From assembly GCA_002477465.1 (NCBI GenBank), contig DLPV01000057.1, forward strand, positions 42,608 through 102,416: DNA of 59,809 nt, written 5' to 3'. The stretch comes from Gammaproteobacteria bacterium UBA7449 (GTDB lineage: Bacteria; Pseudomonadota; Gammaproteobacteria; Pseudomonadales; Pseudohongiellaceae). Below, piece after piece: positions 46,353 to 55,136 of this stretch (the first letter of the stretch is position 1; every line of letters begins with the position of its first letter). A model generated the notes under the pieces. It was given only the letters and a program-made list of their open reading frames with translations. It did not search any database and had not been told where the DNA came from. The translations under genes were made by a program, and so were the position numbers.

Positions 46353-48188
46353 ATGTGCGGAATTGTCGGAGCCATTGCAGAGAGAAATGTTACCAAAATT
46401 CTTCTCGAAGGCCTGAAACGATTGGAGTATCGCGGATATGACTCGGCAGGTATGGCAGTTATTGACGCAGGCAGTGAGAAAGTCAAGGTAGTAAAGACTG
46501 CAGGCAAGGTGAATAAGCTGATTAATTCCGTTAAACAGCGATCACTCAAGGGTAACATTGGTATTGCACACACACGTTGGGCAACGCACGGCAAACCCAC
46601 AAATCGAAACGCCCATCCCCATAGCTCAAGTGATCAGATTGCCATTGTCCACAATGGCATCATAGAGAACTTCGAGGATACCAGAGAGAAACTGGAGAAA
46701 GCCGGTTACAATTTTTTATCAGAAACTGACAGTGAAGTTATCGCTCACCTCATCCACAAGGAGCGAAGGGGAGAAAAGGTCTCTCTCCTTAATGCCACCA
46801 GGAAGGCAATTACCCAGCTGAAGGGAGCTTATGGTGTGTGTGTTACTGATGCTAGGGAGCCTGATCAACTTATTGTAGCCCGCTCCGGTAGCCCACTGGT
46901 AATAGGTGTTGGTATAGGAGAAAACTTTGTCGCCTCCGACTCTCTTGCTCTCGGTCAAGTGACAGACCGATTCATATATCTGGAGGAAGGGGACATCGCC
47001 AAAGTAAGGCTAAACGATGTCGAAATCTGGCACGGACAGCGTAAAGTCAAGCGAGCCGTTAGCAGAGTCTCAAACCGCAATGATGAGAGCGATAAAGGTT
47101 CTTACAAGCATTACATGCTGAAAGAAATCTATGAGCAGCCCGAAGTGATACGGGATACGCTTGATGGCAGAATTACTGCCAATAAAGTTCTGGAGAATGC
47201 GTTCGGCGTTAATGCCACAGAGATATTTGACAAGATTAAGCATGTGCAGTTCGTTGCGTGCGGCACTTCCTATCATGCCTGTCATGTCGCGAAATACTGG
47301 CTTGAATCGATCGCCCGCATGCACTGCTCAGTAGATATCGCAAGTGATTATCGATATCGAGACATTATCGTTCCAGAAGGCTCATTGCTTGTAGCCGTTT
47401 CACAGTCCGGTGAGACAGCAGACACACTTGCCGCATTACGCTATGCAAAAAAACTCGGATACACAGCGTACCTGGCCATCTGCAACGTGGGAACCAGTTC
47501 GCTAGTGAGGGAAGCTGACTTTACGATTCTCACCAAGGCTGGCCAGGAAATCGGGGTAGCATCAACGAAAGCATTTACAACCCAACTAACGCTGTTACTT
47601 ATTCTTACCATCGCGCTGGCGAGACGAACCGGATTGACTGCCAGACAAGAATCAACATGGGTGAAAGAGCTTAACCGTTTGCCAACACTCATTGAAAAAA
47701 CACTAAAACTGAACAAAGAAATAAAAAGAATGTCGCGGAAATTCGCGGACAAACACCACAGCTTATTTCTTGGACGGGGCATTCAATATCCCATAGCCAA
47801 GGAAGGCGCTCTCAAACTCAAGGAAATTTCTTATATACACGCTGAAGCGTATCCCTCGGGCGAGCTCAAGCACGGCCCATTGGCACTTGTGGATGAGAAC
47901 ATGCCAGTGATCGCTGTTGCACCAAATGATGACCTGCTAGAGAAGCTCCGAGCAAATCTGGCCGAAGTGAGCGCGCGCGATGGCAAACTGCATGTTTTTG
48001 CCGATGAAAGCGTGCACTTCCAGGGCGACAAAAATTGCAAAGTAATTCAAGTTCCAGAATCTCCAGATATTCTGGACCCTATAGTTTTTACCATACCGCT
48101 ACAATTGCTTTCCTATCATGTCGCAATAGTAAAAGGAACTGATGTAGACCAGCCTCGAAATTTAGCAAAGTCTGTGACAGTAGAGTAA
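46353..48188 (+). CDS. glmS: Glutamine-fructose-6-phosphate aminotransferase (isomerising)
   Basis: 611 residues, the standard length. MCGIVGA carries the nucleophilic Cys1 of the glutaminase domain, followed by RLEYRGYDSAGMAV, IAHTRWATHGKPT and HNGIIENF. The isomerase part has two SIS domains (CGTSYHACHVAKYW and VSQSGETADTLAALRYAK; later EISYIHAEAYPSGELKHGPLAL), ending in LAKSVTVE. It makes glucosamine-6-phosphate from fructose-6-phosphate and glutamine, the first step to UDP-GlcNAc, and feeds GlmM. The neighbouring UDP-sugar genes suggest increased demand for amino-sugar precursors. Confidence 0.96.
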   Translation: MCGIVGAIAERNVTKILLEGLKRLEYRGYDSAGMAVIDAGSEKVKVVKTAGKVNKLINSVKQRSLKGNIGIAHTRWATHGKPTNRNAHPHSSSDQIAIVHNGIIENFEDTREKLEKAGYNFLSETDSEVIAHLIHKERRGEKVSLLNATRKAITQLKGAYGVCVTDAREPDQLIVARSGSPLVIGVGIGENFVASDSLALGQVTDRFIYLEEGDIAKVRLNDVEIWHGQRKVKRAVSRVSNRNDESDKGSYKHYMLKEIYEQPEVIRDTLDGRITANKVLENAFGVNATEIFDKIKHVQFVACGTSYHACHVAKYWLESIARMHCSVDIASDYRYRDIIVPEGSLLVAVSQSGETADTLAALRYAKKLGYTAYLAICNVGTSSLVREADFTILTKAGQEIGVASTKAFTTQLTLLLILTIALARRTGLTARQESTWVKELNRLPTLIEKTLKLNKEIKRMSRKFADKHHSLFLGRGIQYPIAKEGALKLKEISYIHAEAYPSGELKHGPLALVDENMPVIAVAPNDDLLEKLRANLAEVSARDGKLHVFADESVHFQGDKNCKVIQVPESPDILDPIVFTIPLQLLSYHVAIVKGTDVDQPRNLAKSVTVE

Positions 48189-48856
48189 CGAATATCATCG
48201 ATAGTAAAGAGATCGGAGGGACGAAACTCCATTGGCCACACCCAGATCTTTACCGTAAATCGTTTGCCGAATGTATTAAGTATTGTCTCCATCCGTGTAT
48301 CTCAGCTTGGATTTATCAAACACCAAATTACTAATTTTCCGATTTACTTCTATCGTTTGTAATGTATTTGATAAAATTGTCCCGCAAAGAAGTAAAGATG
48401 CTGAAATGGAGATCAGGGTGACCACAATTACTGAGCTATCAAACAAGCTTTCCATCCTCAAATACCTATAAGAAGTTGATTTCACCTGTGGAAACGTCGA
48501 TTCTTGCTGATATGGTTCTACTCTGAACTCAGAATTCTGCCAACTTCCTGTCGTTTATTGATCAGAGGTTAAATGGGAATTATTTGCAGTTACGATGCTG
48601 GCATCACAGGAGATGGAGAGACGCAAATTGAAGATGCGCATCAAGAATAGGAAAGAGATTGGTAAGATCGATAGAAATAAAAGCTATTAACTTAAGTACA
48701 GGATTAAGAGTATGCAGCGATACTCCAAAGACTAGCACAACAATGGTTGCTAGTGTCATCGCCACTCTTCCCCACGCACTGTATTCTCAGCTCTCGCCAG
48801 CCGCCTCTGCCGCTCTGGCACCTCTAGACTCAGCAGAATTGTGATAAATAATCCTC
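48189..48856. other. AT-rich gene-poor region after glmS
   Basis: 668 bases with short frames only; the best is the minus-strand small membrane-type ORF listed separately. No terminator hairpin was found after glmS. The stretch ends at the decayed J-domain gene. Confidence 0.4.
48276..48452 (-). CDS. Possible small membrane protein
   Basis: 58 residues starting MESLFDSS, with one hydrophobic helix (SSVIVVTLISISASLLLCG) and a polar, charged tail. AGG sits about 10 bases before the ATG. I do not recognise it, and it lies in decayed DNA, so it could be a chance frame. Confidence 0.25.
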   Translation of the reverse strand, partial: ESLFDSSVIVVTLISISASLLLCGTILSNTLQTIEVNRKISNLVFDKSKLRYTDGDNT

Positions 48857-49472
48857 TTAAATTTTTGCGGCTATGGGGTCAGGGTCTGAGGTGCCTAGGA
48901 CATTCACAGCTTCCCTAAGCTCCCCGAGTAGTTTCTTATCGAAAAAACAAAGATTAATTTCCTAGCAATAGACAAACTTTCTTCATTAGACCCGAAATAA
49001 GTCTCCTGGTACTTTTGCTCCATGTTTTGGGCTATTTTCTTTCTATATTTGGAACATTTTTTCTGACACAACAAAAGCTATCTAAGCAATCTCAAGTCGC
49101 CGAGAAATCTTGCCTGCTCTACTAGCATGCTCTGCTAAATCGGGATAGTAGGAAAAAGCAAGTTCCAATCTTTCTCAAAGTAATCTTTAATAGCATCGTC
49201 TTCATCTTCAATTTGACTGGTTTCGTCAAAAGCATCACTTTCAGATTTCTTATCGCCAATCGCCTCATCGTATTTTTCTCGGATAAATCGGTCAGAAACA
49301 ATCTCCCAAGCCTCATTAAAAGCTTGCATCTTATGACAGTTTTTTTGGTGGAGTTCCGATCGGGATGGTATGCAGCTGCCAGAGCTTTATATGTTGCTTT
49401 CATGACTGTGAGTTAAGCTCTTGGGGTAATACCCAACATCCCATTGTAGTCTTTGTTGTGGTCAAAGTTCAT
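48857..49472 (-). pseudogene. Decayed J-domain (DnaJ-like) protein gene
   Basis: Starting at the ATG at 49472, the frame reads MNFDHNKDYNGMLGITPRA, then TAA (49413-49415), then MKATYKALAAAYHPDRNSTK with the HPD motif. A frameshift at the T7 run 49340-49346 moves to MQAFNEAWEIVSDRFIREKY, completing the J domain. A second shift near 49153-49157 leads to YYPDLAEHASRAGKISRRLE, then further stops and shifts, then MEQKYQETYFGSNEESLSIA and finally ELREAVNVLGTSDPDPIAA before TAA at 48857-48859. Intact J-proteins of this kind are about 200 residues and act with DnaK. With at least two stops and several frameshifts it cannot give a full protein. Confidence 0.8.
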
Positions 49473-49570
49473 GAAGCCGTTTTCTCCAACAAATTAACTC
49501 AGATAAAGCGCATTAAGATTAATTTAGAGATCAGAAAAACTCGCCATCTTCAGGGATTTGAGGTAGATAT

Positions 49571-49807
49571 ATGTTCACAATTAGAAAAGTGAGCAAAATG
49601 GCTACTAAGTGCTACCCATCGTCGGATTTCACACCAGCAGAAGCATTTTTTAAGATTCTGGTGGAAACAGCAATCAAGCGAGAGACTATCGCTTACGGTG
49701 AACTCTTTGCTGTAAGCGAAATAAGACGACAAGGGAATCGCTGGCCTCATGGCGACTACTGCTGGGTGTCGACTCAAAGCTGTCATGAAGCAAGCAAACT
49801 CATTTGA
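49571..49807 (+). CDS. Small hypothetical or remnant protein
   Basis: 78 residues with GAGG eight bases before the ATG. It contains FFKILVETAIKRETIAYGEL, a helix-turn resembling the start of small DNA-binding-type proteins, and then a Cys-containing tail (DYCWVSTQSCHE). The family is not recognised. The following sequence stays open in another frame (to about 49850), so it may be the front part of a broken gene, as with the J-domain gene next to it. Confidence 0.3.
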   Translation: MFTIRKVSKMATKCYPSSDFTPAEAFFKILVETAIKRETIAYGELFAVSEIRRQGNRWPHGDYCWVSTQSCHEASKLI

Positions 49808-49837
49808 TCTAGATGCAGAGTTGGAAGCGTTGCTTAG

Positions 49838-49852
49838 GATCAGACTCTGATC
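49838..49852. promoter_or_regulatory. 15-base palindrome upstream of the PsiE-like gene
   Basis: GATCAGA and TCTGATC are perfect arms around a single C, 39 bases before the GTG start of the PsiE-like gene. It could be an operator or a chance palindrome. Confidence 0.3.
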
Positions 49853-49891
49853 AAGCTAAACTTACAAAGAAAAAATAGGGGTGGTATCACA

Positions 49892-50320
49892 GTGAAAAAT
49901 ACAAAAATTGACGAGCTAATTCACCTAAGTATTATAAATATCGAGAAATTATTATTAATATTCATTGTTGCAGGTACGGTGTGGGCGGCTTGTTTTGACA
50001 TCATCGACATGTTTGATACACAGAATAAAATGGCATTATCGGATTTGTTTCTGTTATTCATTTATGCGGAGGTTCTTGGGATGATTGGCGCCTTTTATAG
50101 AGACAACCGCATTCCGGTCACCTTACCGCTTATCATCGCGATGACAGCTCTTACTCGAATGATTGTGCTGACTACGAAAGGCAGCGATACAATAGATATT
50201 GTTTACGAAAGCCTTGGGATTCTTATCCTCGCGATCAGCGCGCTAATCTTAAGTTATAAGGACAAGCTAAGCTTGCAGAAGCTCAGAGATTACGAAAATA
50301 TTGCCAACGAACCCGAGTAA
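49892..50320 (+). CDS. PsiE-family membrane protein
   Basis: 142 residues from a GTG with AGGGGTGG about seven bases upstream. Four hydrophobic helices are evident. DLFLLFIYAEVLGMIGAFYRD and the following RIPVTLPLIIAMTALTRMIV match the PsiE (phosphate-starvation-inducible) family, whose biochemical function is unknown. It is an inner membrane protein. It sits alone between the decayed region and the Sua5 gene. No Pho box was identified. The base composition is more AT-rich than most genes here, which may hint at transfer or relaxed constraint. Confidence 0.75.
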   Translation: MKNTKIDELIHLSIINIEKLLLIFIVAGTVWAACFDIIDMFDTQNKMALSDLFLLFIYAEVLGMIGAFYRDNRIPVTLPLIIAMTALTRMIVLTTKGSDTIDIVYESLGILILAISALILSYKDKLSLQKLRDYENIANEPE

Positions 50321-50796
50321 ACAGGTGGAAGGGCTGTCTGATAATTTGAGCAAGTCACTCGGATATTTTTTAAGAAATTAAAAGAAGCTAGGCAGTCTTA
50401 TGTTACCAATATATGAAAAAATACCGAGCAGGGTAGGAAAGAAATTTTCAGATTGTGCTTAATAACTTAGCCAATTACATTAGGGTAATAATAACAAATC
50501 AAGCTCCGGTGTTCCGGCGCACCGCAAATACTTACCGACTAGGGTTGAAGCACTCTTGCCACATCTCCCATCAACAGGGCACACTGGCTGTCATCGAATT
50601 TACCGCCTTAGCCTTACAGTAGACGTCTAAGTCAGCGGATAACCGATAAGCTCCTCCCTGATTACCCATACCGAAACGATGAAAAACGCCAACCAATCGA
50701 ACTGAAATGCCCAGTTAGCGGGACCAAAGCTCGAGCCAAGCGGGCTAATAGGCGCTATGCTAGCTAAATAAGACAAACCGCGAATATCCCTAGCAC
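50321..50796 (+). other. Intergenic region before the Sua5 gene
   Basis: 476 bases; AT-rich in the first half (about 50330-50500), with no gene or strong hairpin. It probably contains the Sua5 promoter. Confidence 0.35.
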
Positions 50797-51789
50797 ATGC
50801 CAATTGAAACAGACATACTCGATGCCAGCGATCCGACGCAGATTGAACAGGCCGCAGCGCTGCTCAGGCAGGGTGAACTGGTGGCCTTTCCCACCGAGAC
50901 TGTCTATGGCCTGGGTGCAAATGGAACCTCCGCCGAGGCCGTAGCAAAGATTTTTGCAGCCAAGGGCCGACCTGCAGATAATCCCCTAATTCTGCATGTG
51001 GGCTCGATAGAACAGGCCCTGCCGCTATGGCAGGCCAGCAGCTTACAGACGCAGCGCGCCCGCACCCTTGCCGCTGCACACTGGCCGGGGGCCCTCAGCC
51101 TCGTGCTGCCCGCTGCGAAATTTATCCCTACCGAGGTGACCGCTGGTCTTGATTCAGTTGCAATCAGAGCTCCGGCCCATCCCATCGCTCAAGCCTTGCT
51201 GCAACAGTGCGAATTTCCCTTGGCCGCACCCTCCGCCAATTTGTCAGGCAGGCCCAGCCCAACTACAGCGAGCCACGTGCAGAAAACCTTGGGTGGCAGA
51301 ATTACCGCAATACTCGACGGTGGCCCTACCAGTGTCGGCATTGAGTCAACAGTATTGGATCTGCGACCAGAACAACCCCGAATCTTGCGACATGGCGGCA
51401 TTAGCGCAAGTTCTATCGAACAGGTCATCGGTTCTCTGAACAAATTGGAATCACCCGCGGACGCGGCGTCTCCAGGCTTACGCCATCATCACTATCAACC
51501 CATAGGAATTAAGGTCGAACTGCTGGGCGCAGAATCAATAAGCGATCTCTGGGATTCAGATTCGGGTATCGCCTGCTGGACTGAGTTAGCCAGCAAGCTC
51601 GGAACGCGTAATGCACCCCTGTGGGTTATGCCTGACACAGCAGCAGAATACGCAGCGGCTCTGTATAAAACGCTTTATCAGATAGAGGAAAGCGGGGTAG
51701 TAAAAGTACTAGTGGAGCTGCCGCCGGAAACTGGCGAATGGGCAGCAATACTAGATCGACTTCGAAGAGCGGCCAGCAGCGAAGGCTAA
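50797..51789 (+). CDS. tsaC: L-threonylcarbamoyladenylate synthase (long Sua5 type)
   Basis: 330 residues. The YrdC domain has FPTETVYGLGAN, KIFAAKGRPADNPLILHV, WPGALSLVLP and the SANLSGRPSPTTASHV motif. The linker SPGLRHHHYQP joins a C-terminal Sua5 domain, so this is the two-domain form rather than the short TsaC. It makes threonylcarbamoyl-AMP from threonine, bicarbonate and ATP, the first step of the t6A37 tRNA modification. It is convergent with purE, sharing bases of the stop codons (CTAA). The linkage to purine genes is a chromosomal neighbourhood seen in relatives, not a pathway. Confidence 0.93.
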   Translation: MPIETDILDASDPTQIEQAAALLRQGELVAFPTETVYGLGANGTSAEAVAKIFAAKGRPADNPLILHVGSIEQALPLWQASSLQTQRARTLAAAHWPGALSLVLPAAKFIPTEVTAGLDSVAIRAPAHPIAQALLQQCEFPLAAPSANLSGRPSPTTASHVQKTLGGRITAILDGGPTSVGIESTVLDLRPEQPRILRHGGISASSIEQVIGSLNKLESPADAASPGLRHHHYQPIGIKVELLGAESISDLWDSDSGIACWTELASKLGTRNAPLWVMPDTAAEYAAALYKTLYQIEESGVVKVLVELPPETGEWAAILDRLRRAASSEG

Positions 51790-52283
51790 GACTCCATTGC
51801 CTTTACTTTCTGCATCACAGTCTCAGTCTGATTGTCTCTAAACGCCTGCAGTTTTACAGCCACTTCACTATTTGACACAGCAATAATTTGCGCAGCTAGC
51901 AGCGCCGCGTTGGCTGCATTGTCGATAGCAACAGTCGCCACTGGAATACCCTTGGGCATCTGCACAATAGATAAAAGTGAATCCTGACCCTGCAGCGCGG
52001 TAATCGCGATTGGTACGCCAATCACAGGCAAAATCGTAAGCGCCGCAACCATGCCTGGCAGATGAGCTGCGCCCCCCGCACCTGCGATGATAGCCTGCAG
52101 ACCACGATCCCGCGCCGCGCCAGCATATTCCATCATTCGCTCTGGCGTTCGATGGGCCGAGACTATTGTCATTTCAAAGGGGATTTCAAGCTGCGTTAGC
52201 ATATCTGCAGCAGCCTGCATGACTCGCAGATCCGAATCACTGCCCATGATGATGCCTACCTGGGGATTGGCTGATTCAGTCAA
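51786..52283 (-). CDS. purE: N5-carboxyaminoimidazole ribonucleotide mutase
   Basis: 165 residues. Class I PurE motifs: MGSDSDLRVMQAAADML (phosphate loop), VSAHRTPERMMEYA, IIAGAGGAAHLPGMVAALT and ALQGQDSLLSIVQMPKGIPV. It moves the carboxyl group from N5-CAIR to C4 of the imidazole to give CAIR, in de novo purine synthesis, as an octamer in the cytoplasm. Its start overlaps the end of purK by eight bases, so the two are translationally coupled. Its stop overlaps that of the convergent Sua5 gene. Confidence 0.95.
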   Translation of the reverse strand: MTESANPQVGIIMGSDSDLRVMQAAADMLTQLEIPFEMTIVSAHRTPERMMEYAGAARDRGLQAIIAGAGGAAHLPGMVAALTILPVIGVPIAITALQGQDSLLSIVQMPKGIPVATVAIDNAANAALLAAQIIAVSNSEVAVKLQAFRDNQTETVMQKVKAMES

Positions 52284-53436
52284 TGGGATCTGCTCCTCTT
52301 ACCTGTATTTGCGGACGGATATGGTCCATTTTTTTGAGTGCGGCGTCCACTGTATCAGCCACTACGGTCACATGTCCCATCTTGCGACCCGGGAAGCAAT
52401 GAGACTTACCATAGAGGTGTACCGAAACATCGGGGTCACTGCCCGCTTCAGCTGCTCCTTCCACCACAGCATCACCCTTAAAGCTATCTGCGCCAAGCAG
52501 GTTGAACATGACCGCCGGTTTGAGCTGTTCAGTGCTGCCAAGTGGCCTGCCAGTCACGATGTAGAGCTGCTGGGTAAACTGCGAGGTGCGACAGGCTTCC
52601 GTGGTGTAATGCCCACTGTTGTGAGTTCTAGGTGAAATTTCATTGATTAACAGCGCGGCTTCTTCGGTGAGAAACATTTCCACGCCAAAGATGCCCTGCC
52701 CCTCCATGGCTTTAATTGCCGTCACAGCGAGCTCTTGTGCTCTTGTAAGTAGATCAGCTTCGAGCCGCGCCGGTGCAACCAGATAATCCAGCACATTACC
52801 GCCTTCGTGAAATACCATTTCCACCGGCTGATAGGATACGACTTCGCCGTGGCCATCTGCAGCCACCATGACCGATATTTCCATCCGCCGTTCGATATAG
52901 CGCTCCAGAAATCCTGATACCAGTAGCCGCTCGGCGTTGTCTTCCAGCGAACGCAATACGCACACTCCACGGCCGTCATAGCCACCGCGTGCTGCCTTCT
53001 GTACCACCGGAAAGCCAAACGGCTCGCCGGCGATTTCCTGGTCTGCTGGATGGGAAATAAATTCTGCCGTCGGCAGACCCAATTCGGTATACCAGCGTTT
53101 TTGCTCGAGCTTGTCGGTTATCCTCCGCAGCAAGGCCGGTGCAGGCACCACGGTATGACCCGCAGTCTGCAGTGAGGAAAGATCATCCACACTCACATTC
53201 TCGAGATCTATAGTCAGTACATCACTGACAGCTGCGAGACTGGAATAGCCTTCACCAGTTGCGGGTTTGCCCATGACGTGGATGCCACCTACCTGGGTCG
53301 CAGGGCAATTCGGGTCTGAGTCCAGAACAAGCACCTGATGGTCGCTATTTTCACTGGCATTGGCTGCATTACAGGCCTCAACCAACATGGCTGCCAGCTG
53401 CCCACCGCCGATGATTCCAATCCTTGACATGCGCAT
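52276..53436 (-). CDS. purK: N5-carboxyaminoimidazole ribonucleotide synthase
   Basis: 386 residues (a start two codons later is possible). ATP-grasp enzyme: SRIGIIGGGQLAAMLVEA, the VLTIDLENVSVDDL strand, PVVQKAARGGYDGRG (ATP loop), EMFLTEEAALLINEISPRTHNSGH (metal/ATP site) and a C-terminal HLYGKSHCFPGRKMGHV. It uses ATP and bicarbonate to turn AIR into N5-CAIR, the substrate of PurE. It is the first gene of the purKE operon. The T-run at 53444-53450 (plus-strand A7) just upstream of the start may be part of the promoter or leader. Confidence 0.94.
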   Translation of the reverse strand: MRMSRIGIIGGGQLAAMLVEACNAANASENSDHQVLVLDSDPNCPATQVGGIHVMGKPATGEGYSSLAAVSDVLTIDLENVSVDDLSSLQTAGHTVVPAPALLRRITDKLEQKRWYTELGLPTAEFISHPADQEIAGEPFGFPVVQKAARGGYDGRGVCVLRSLEDNAERLLVSGFLERYIERRMEISVMVAADGHGEVVSYQPVEMVFHEGGNVLDYLVAPARLEADLLTRAQELAVTAIKAMEGQGIFGVEMFLTEEAALLINEISPRTHNSGHYTTEACRTSQFTQQLYIVTGRPLGSTEQLKPAVMFNLLGADSFKGDAVVEGAAEAGSDPDVSVHLYGKSHCFPGRKMGHVTVVADTVDAALKKMDHIRPQIQVRGADPID

Positions 53437-53961
53437 TCTTCGCGTAAAAAAAGCCGCTTATTCTACACGACCCCGCCTAAATCAGCAGTAAAAATACGGT
53501 GAATCCATATCCCGCAGCAAGCTGATTCTGGAACCGCCCGAGGCCCTTTGAAACCGCTGACCTAGCCCAGGCGACTGTCAATTATGACTTTCCTGCTCCC
53601 GCCTGCGCGCGCCAAAGTAGCGCCAGATTTCACCGATCTGCCAGAAATGAAGGGCACTAAGGTCCGACTAGCCCGAAACTCCCGCGCAAAACCACCGAAA
53701 CCTCAGCACAACTAAAGTAGCATTACACGAACAGACAAAAAGGCCTATATACCGCCATTCCAGACATGCTATTGCTGGGAGATCGCGCCCCTGTCAGAGC
53801 TGTTACTGGTGCTAAACCCGGGGTTCTAATCCATCTCGAGACACTTTTTACATCTACGCTTTTGACACCTAAGCTAATTTATTCGCCCGAACCTGGCACC
53901 AGACTATCCTCAATATCTTTGCCTTTCGGCCACTCTATTGTTTTGGGGCTTGATTAGCGCC
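53437..53961. other. Intergenic region between purK and the MBL gene
   Basis: 525 bases that should contain the purKE promoter. A TAGAAT (minus strand) at 53459-53464 could be its -10. No gene, hairpin or repeat is convincing. Confidence 0.35.
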
Positions 53962-54906
53962 TCAGCGAGTCAAGCTCAAGTAGGCTCTGTCCACCAAACG
54001 GGTCGGGTCGCCTTTCTTATCATCCCAGTTTGCAGTGGGCCTGGATGCCAGGACTTCTTCAAGCGTGGCACCCTGACCGATGAGTGCCATCATGTTGCCA
54101 CGTATCTCAGTGAGCATGGTGATGTATTCTGCTAAATCATCGTAGCTCGCAACCGGGCCGTGCCCGGGTACCACAACTGTGCCAGGATTGATTTCCTGCA
54201 AGATCGCCTCACAGAATGCAATAACACCTTCGATACTGCCGCCGTTAGCGGCATCAATAAACGGGTAGCCCGCATTGTTGTAAACGTCGCCCATGTGGAC
54301 CACGTTAGCATCACGAAAGTAAACCGCGGCATCACCCATGGTATGTGCAGGCCCCGAATGGATCAGGTCAATCTGCTCGCCATTGAAGAACATTTCCATG
54401 CGTGTCTCAAAGGCCGCCACTGGTAACCCAACCGGGTCGTATGGCTCCTGTTCAACCAGGGGATTAGTCACGGTGTCGATGGTATTGAATTGCGTCATCA
54501 TGTCCCGCGAATGCCGCTGTGCGATCACCCAGGACCCTGCTTCACCCAAGAGCTCATTGCCGTCAGCGTGGTCATAGTGCCAGTGCGTATTTATCGTGAA
54601 GTCAATACCACCCCCGCCCAGGGACTGAATAGTGGATTGATACTTGGGCACCATGTCTGGAAACTGTGAGTCGACAATAAGCACACCTTGATCGCCAATT
54701 GAAGCCAGGATATTGCCGCCGCGGCCGAACAGAACATAGCGCCCATCTGCCACTTCGTCAGTTGTGATCTCGGCGCTTTGCTGACTCTGCACTACAAATG
54801 GAAAACCCAGGAAGAGTATCAGCGCGGCAAAAATTCCGGGCACATAATCTGGTATGCGAATTCCTGCTAGCTTGTGATAGGTGACTCTACTCGTTTTTGA
54901 TTTCAT
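53962..54906 (-). CDS. Exported metallo-beta-lactamase-fold hydrolase
   Basis: 314 residues from the ATG at 54906, preceded by GAGGG and a hydrophobic leader or anchor (IFAALILFLGFPFVVQSQQ); the frame extends to 55008. The zinc-binding HWHYDHADGN (108-113) has the HxHxDH motif, followed by SGPAHTMGDAAVYF, VVHMGDVYNN and PGTVVVPGHGPVAS, so all metal ligands are kept. It resembles periplasmic MBL hydrolases of the quinoprotein-relay/SoxH type rather than true beta-lactamases. The substrate is unknown. It lies 230 bases downstream of an MBL/LOG hybrid ORF on the same strand. Confidence 0.85.
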   Translation of the reverse strand: MKSKTSRVTYHKLAGIRIPDYVPGIFAALILFLGFPFVVQSQQSAEITTDEVADGRYVLFGRGGNILASIGDQGVLIVDSQFPDMVPKYQSTIQSLGGGGIDFTINTHWHYDHADGNELLGEAGSWVIAQRHSRDMMTQFNTIDTVTNPLVEQEPYDPVGLPVAAFETRMEMFFNGEQIDLIHSGPAHTMGDAAVYFRDANVVHMGDVYNNAGYPFIDAANGGSIEGVIAFCEAILQEINPGTVVVPGHGPVASYDDLAEYITMLTEIRGNMMALIGQGATLEEVLASRPTANWDDKKGDPTRLVDRAYLSLTR

Positions 54907-55136
54907 GCCTGCTGCCCTCTTTTCCCATTCGCTAATGTGAGGTTCTGATTTTTGCACTGATGCCAGGCCAAATTTAATCAGATTAGTAAAGGCCCGTCGG
55001 TTGATCATACCTTAGTCGGTTAGCCAGGCAAACGGGAGGCTCGCCTTGGGCTCTGTGCCTTTATTTGTCCCTCGCTCTTGCCGTTACATTTGTAGGTTTT
55101 TCTGTAGCCTCCTTGCCGGCCCGATTTGTTGCCACT

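Noticed and set aside
48870..48900. GGGGTCAGGGTCTG sequence as an REP/RAYT-type repeat
   Set aside because: On the minus strand it reads as the C-terminal coding sequence of the decayed J-domain gene, which explains it.
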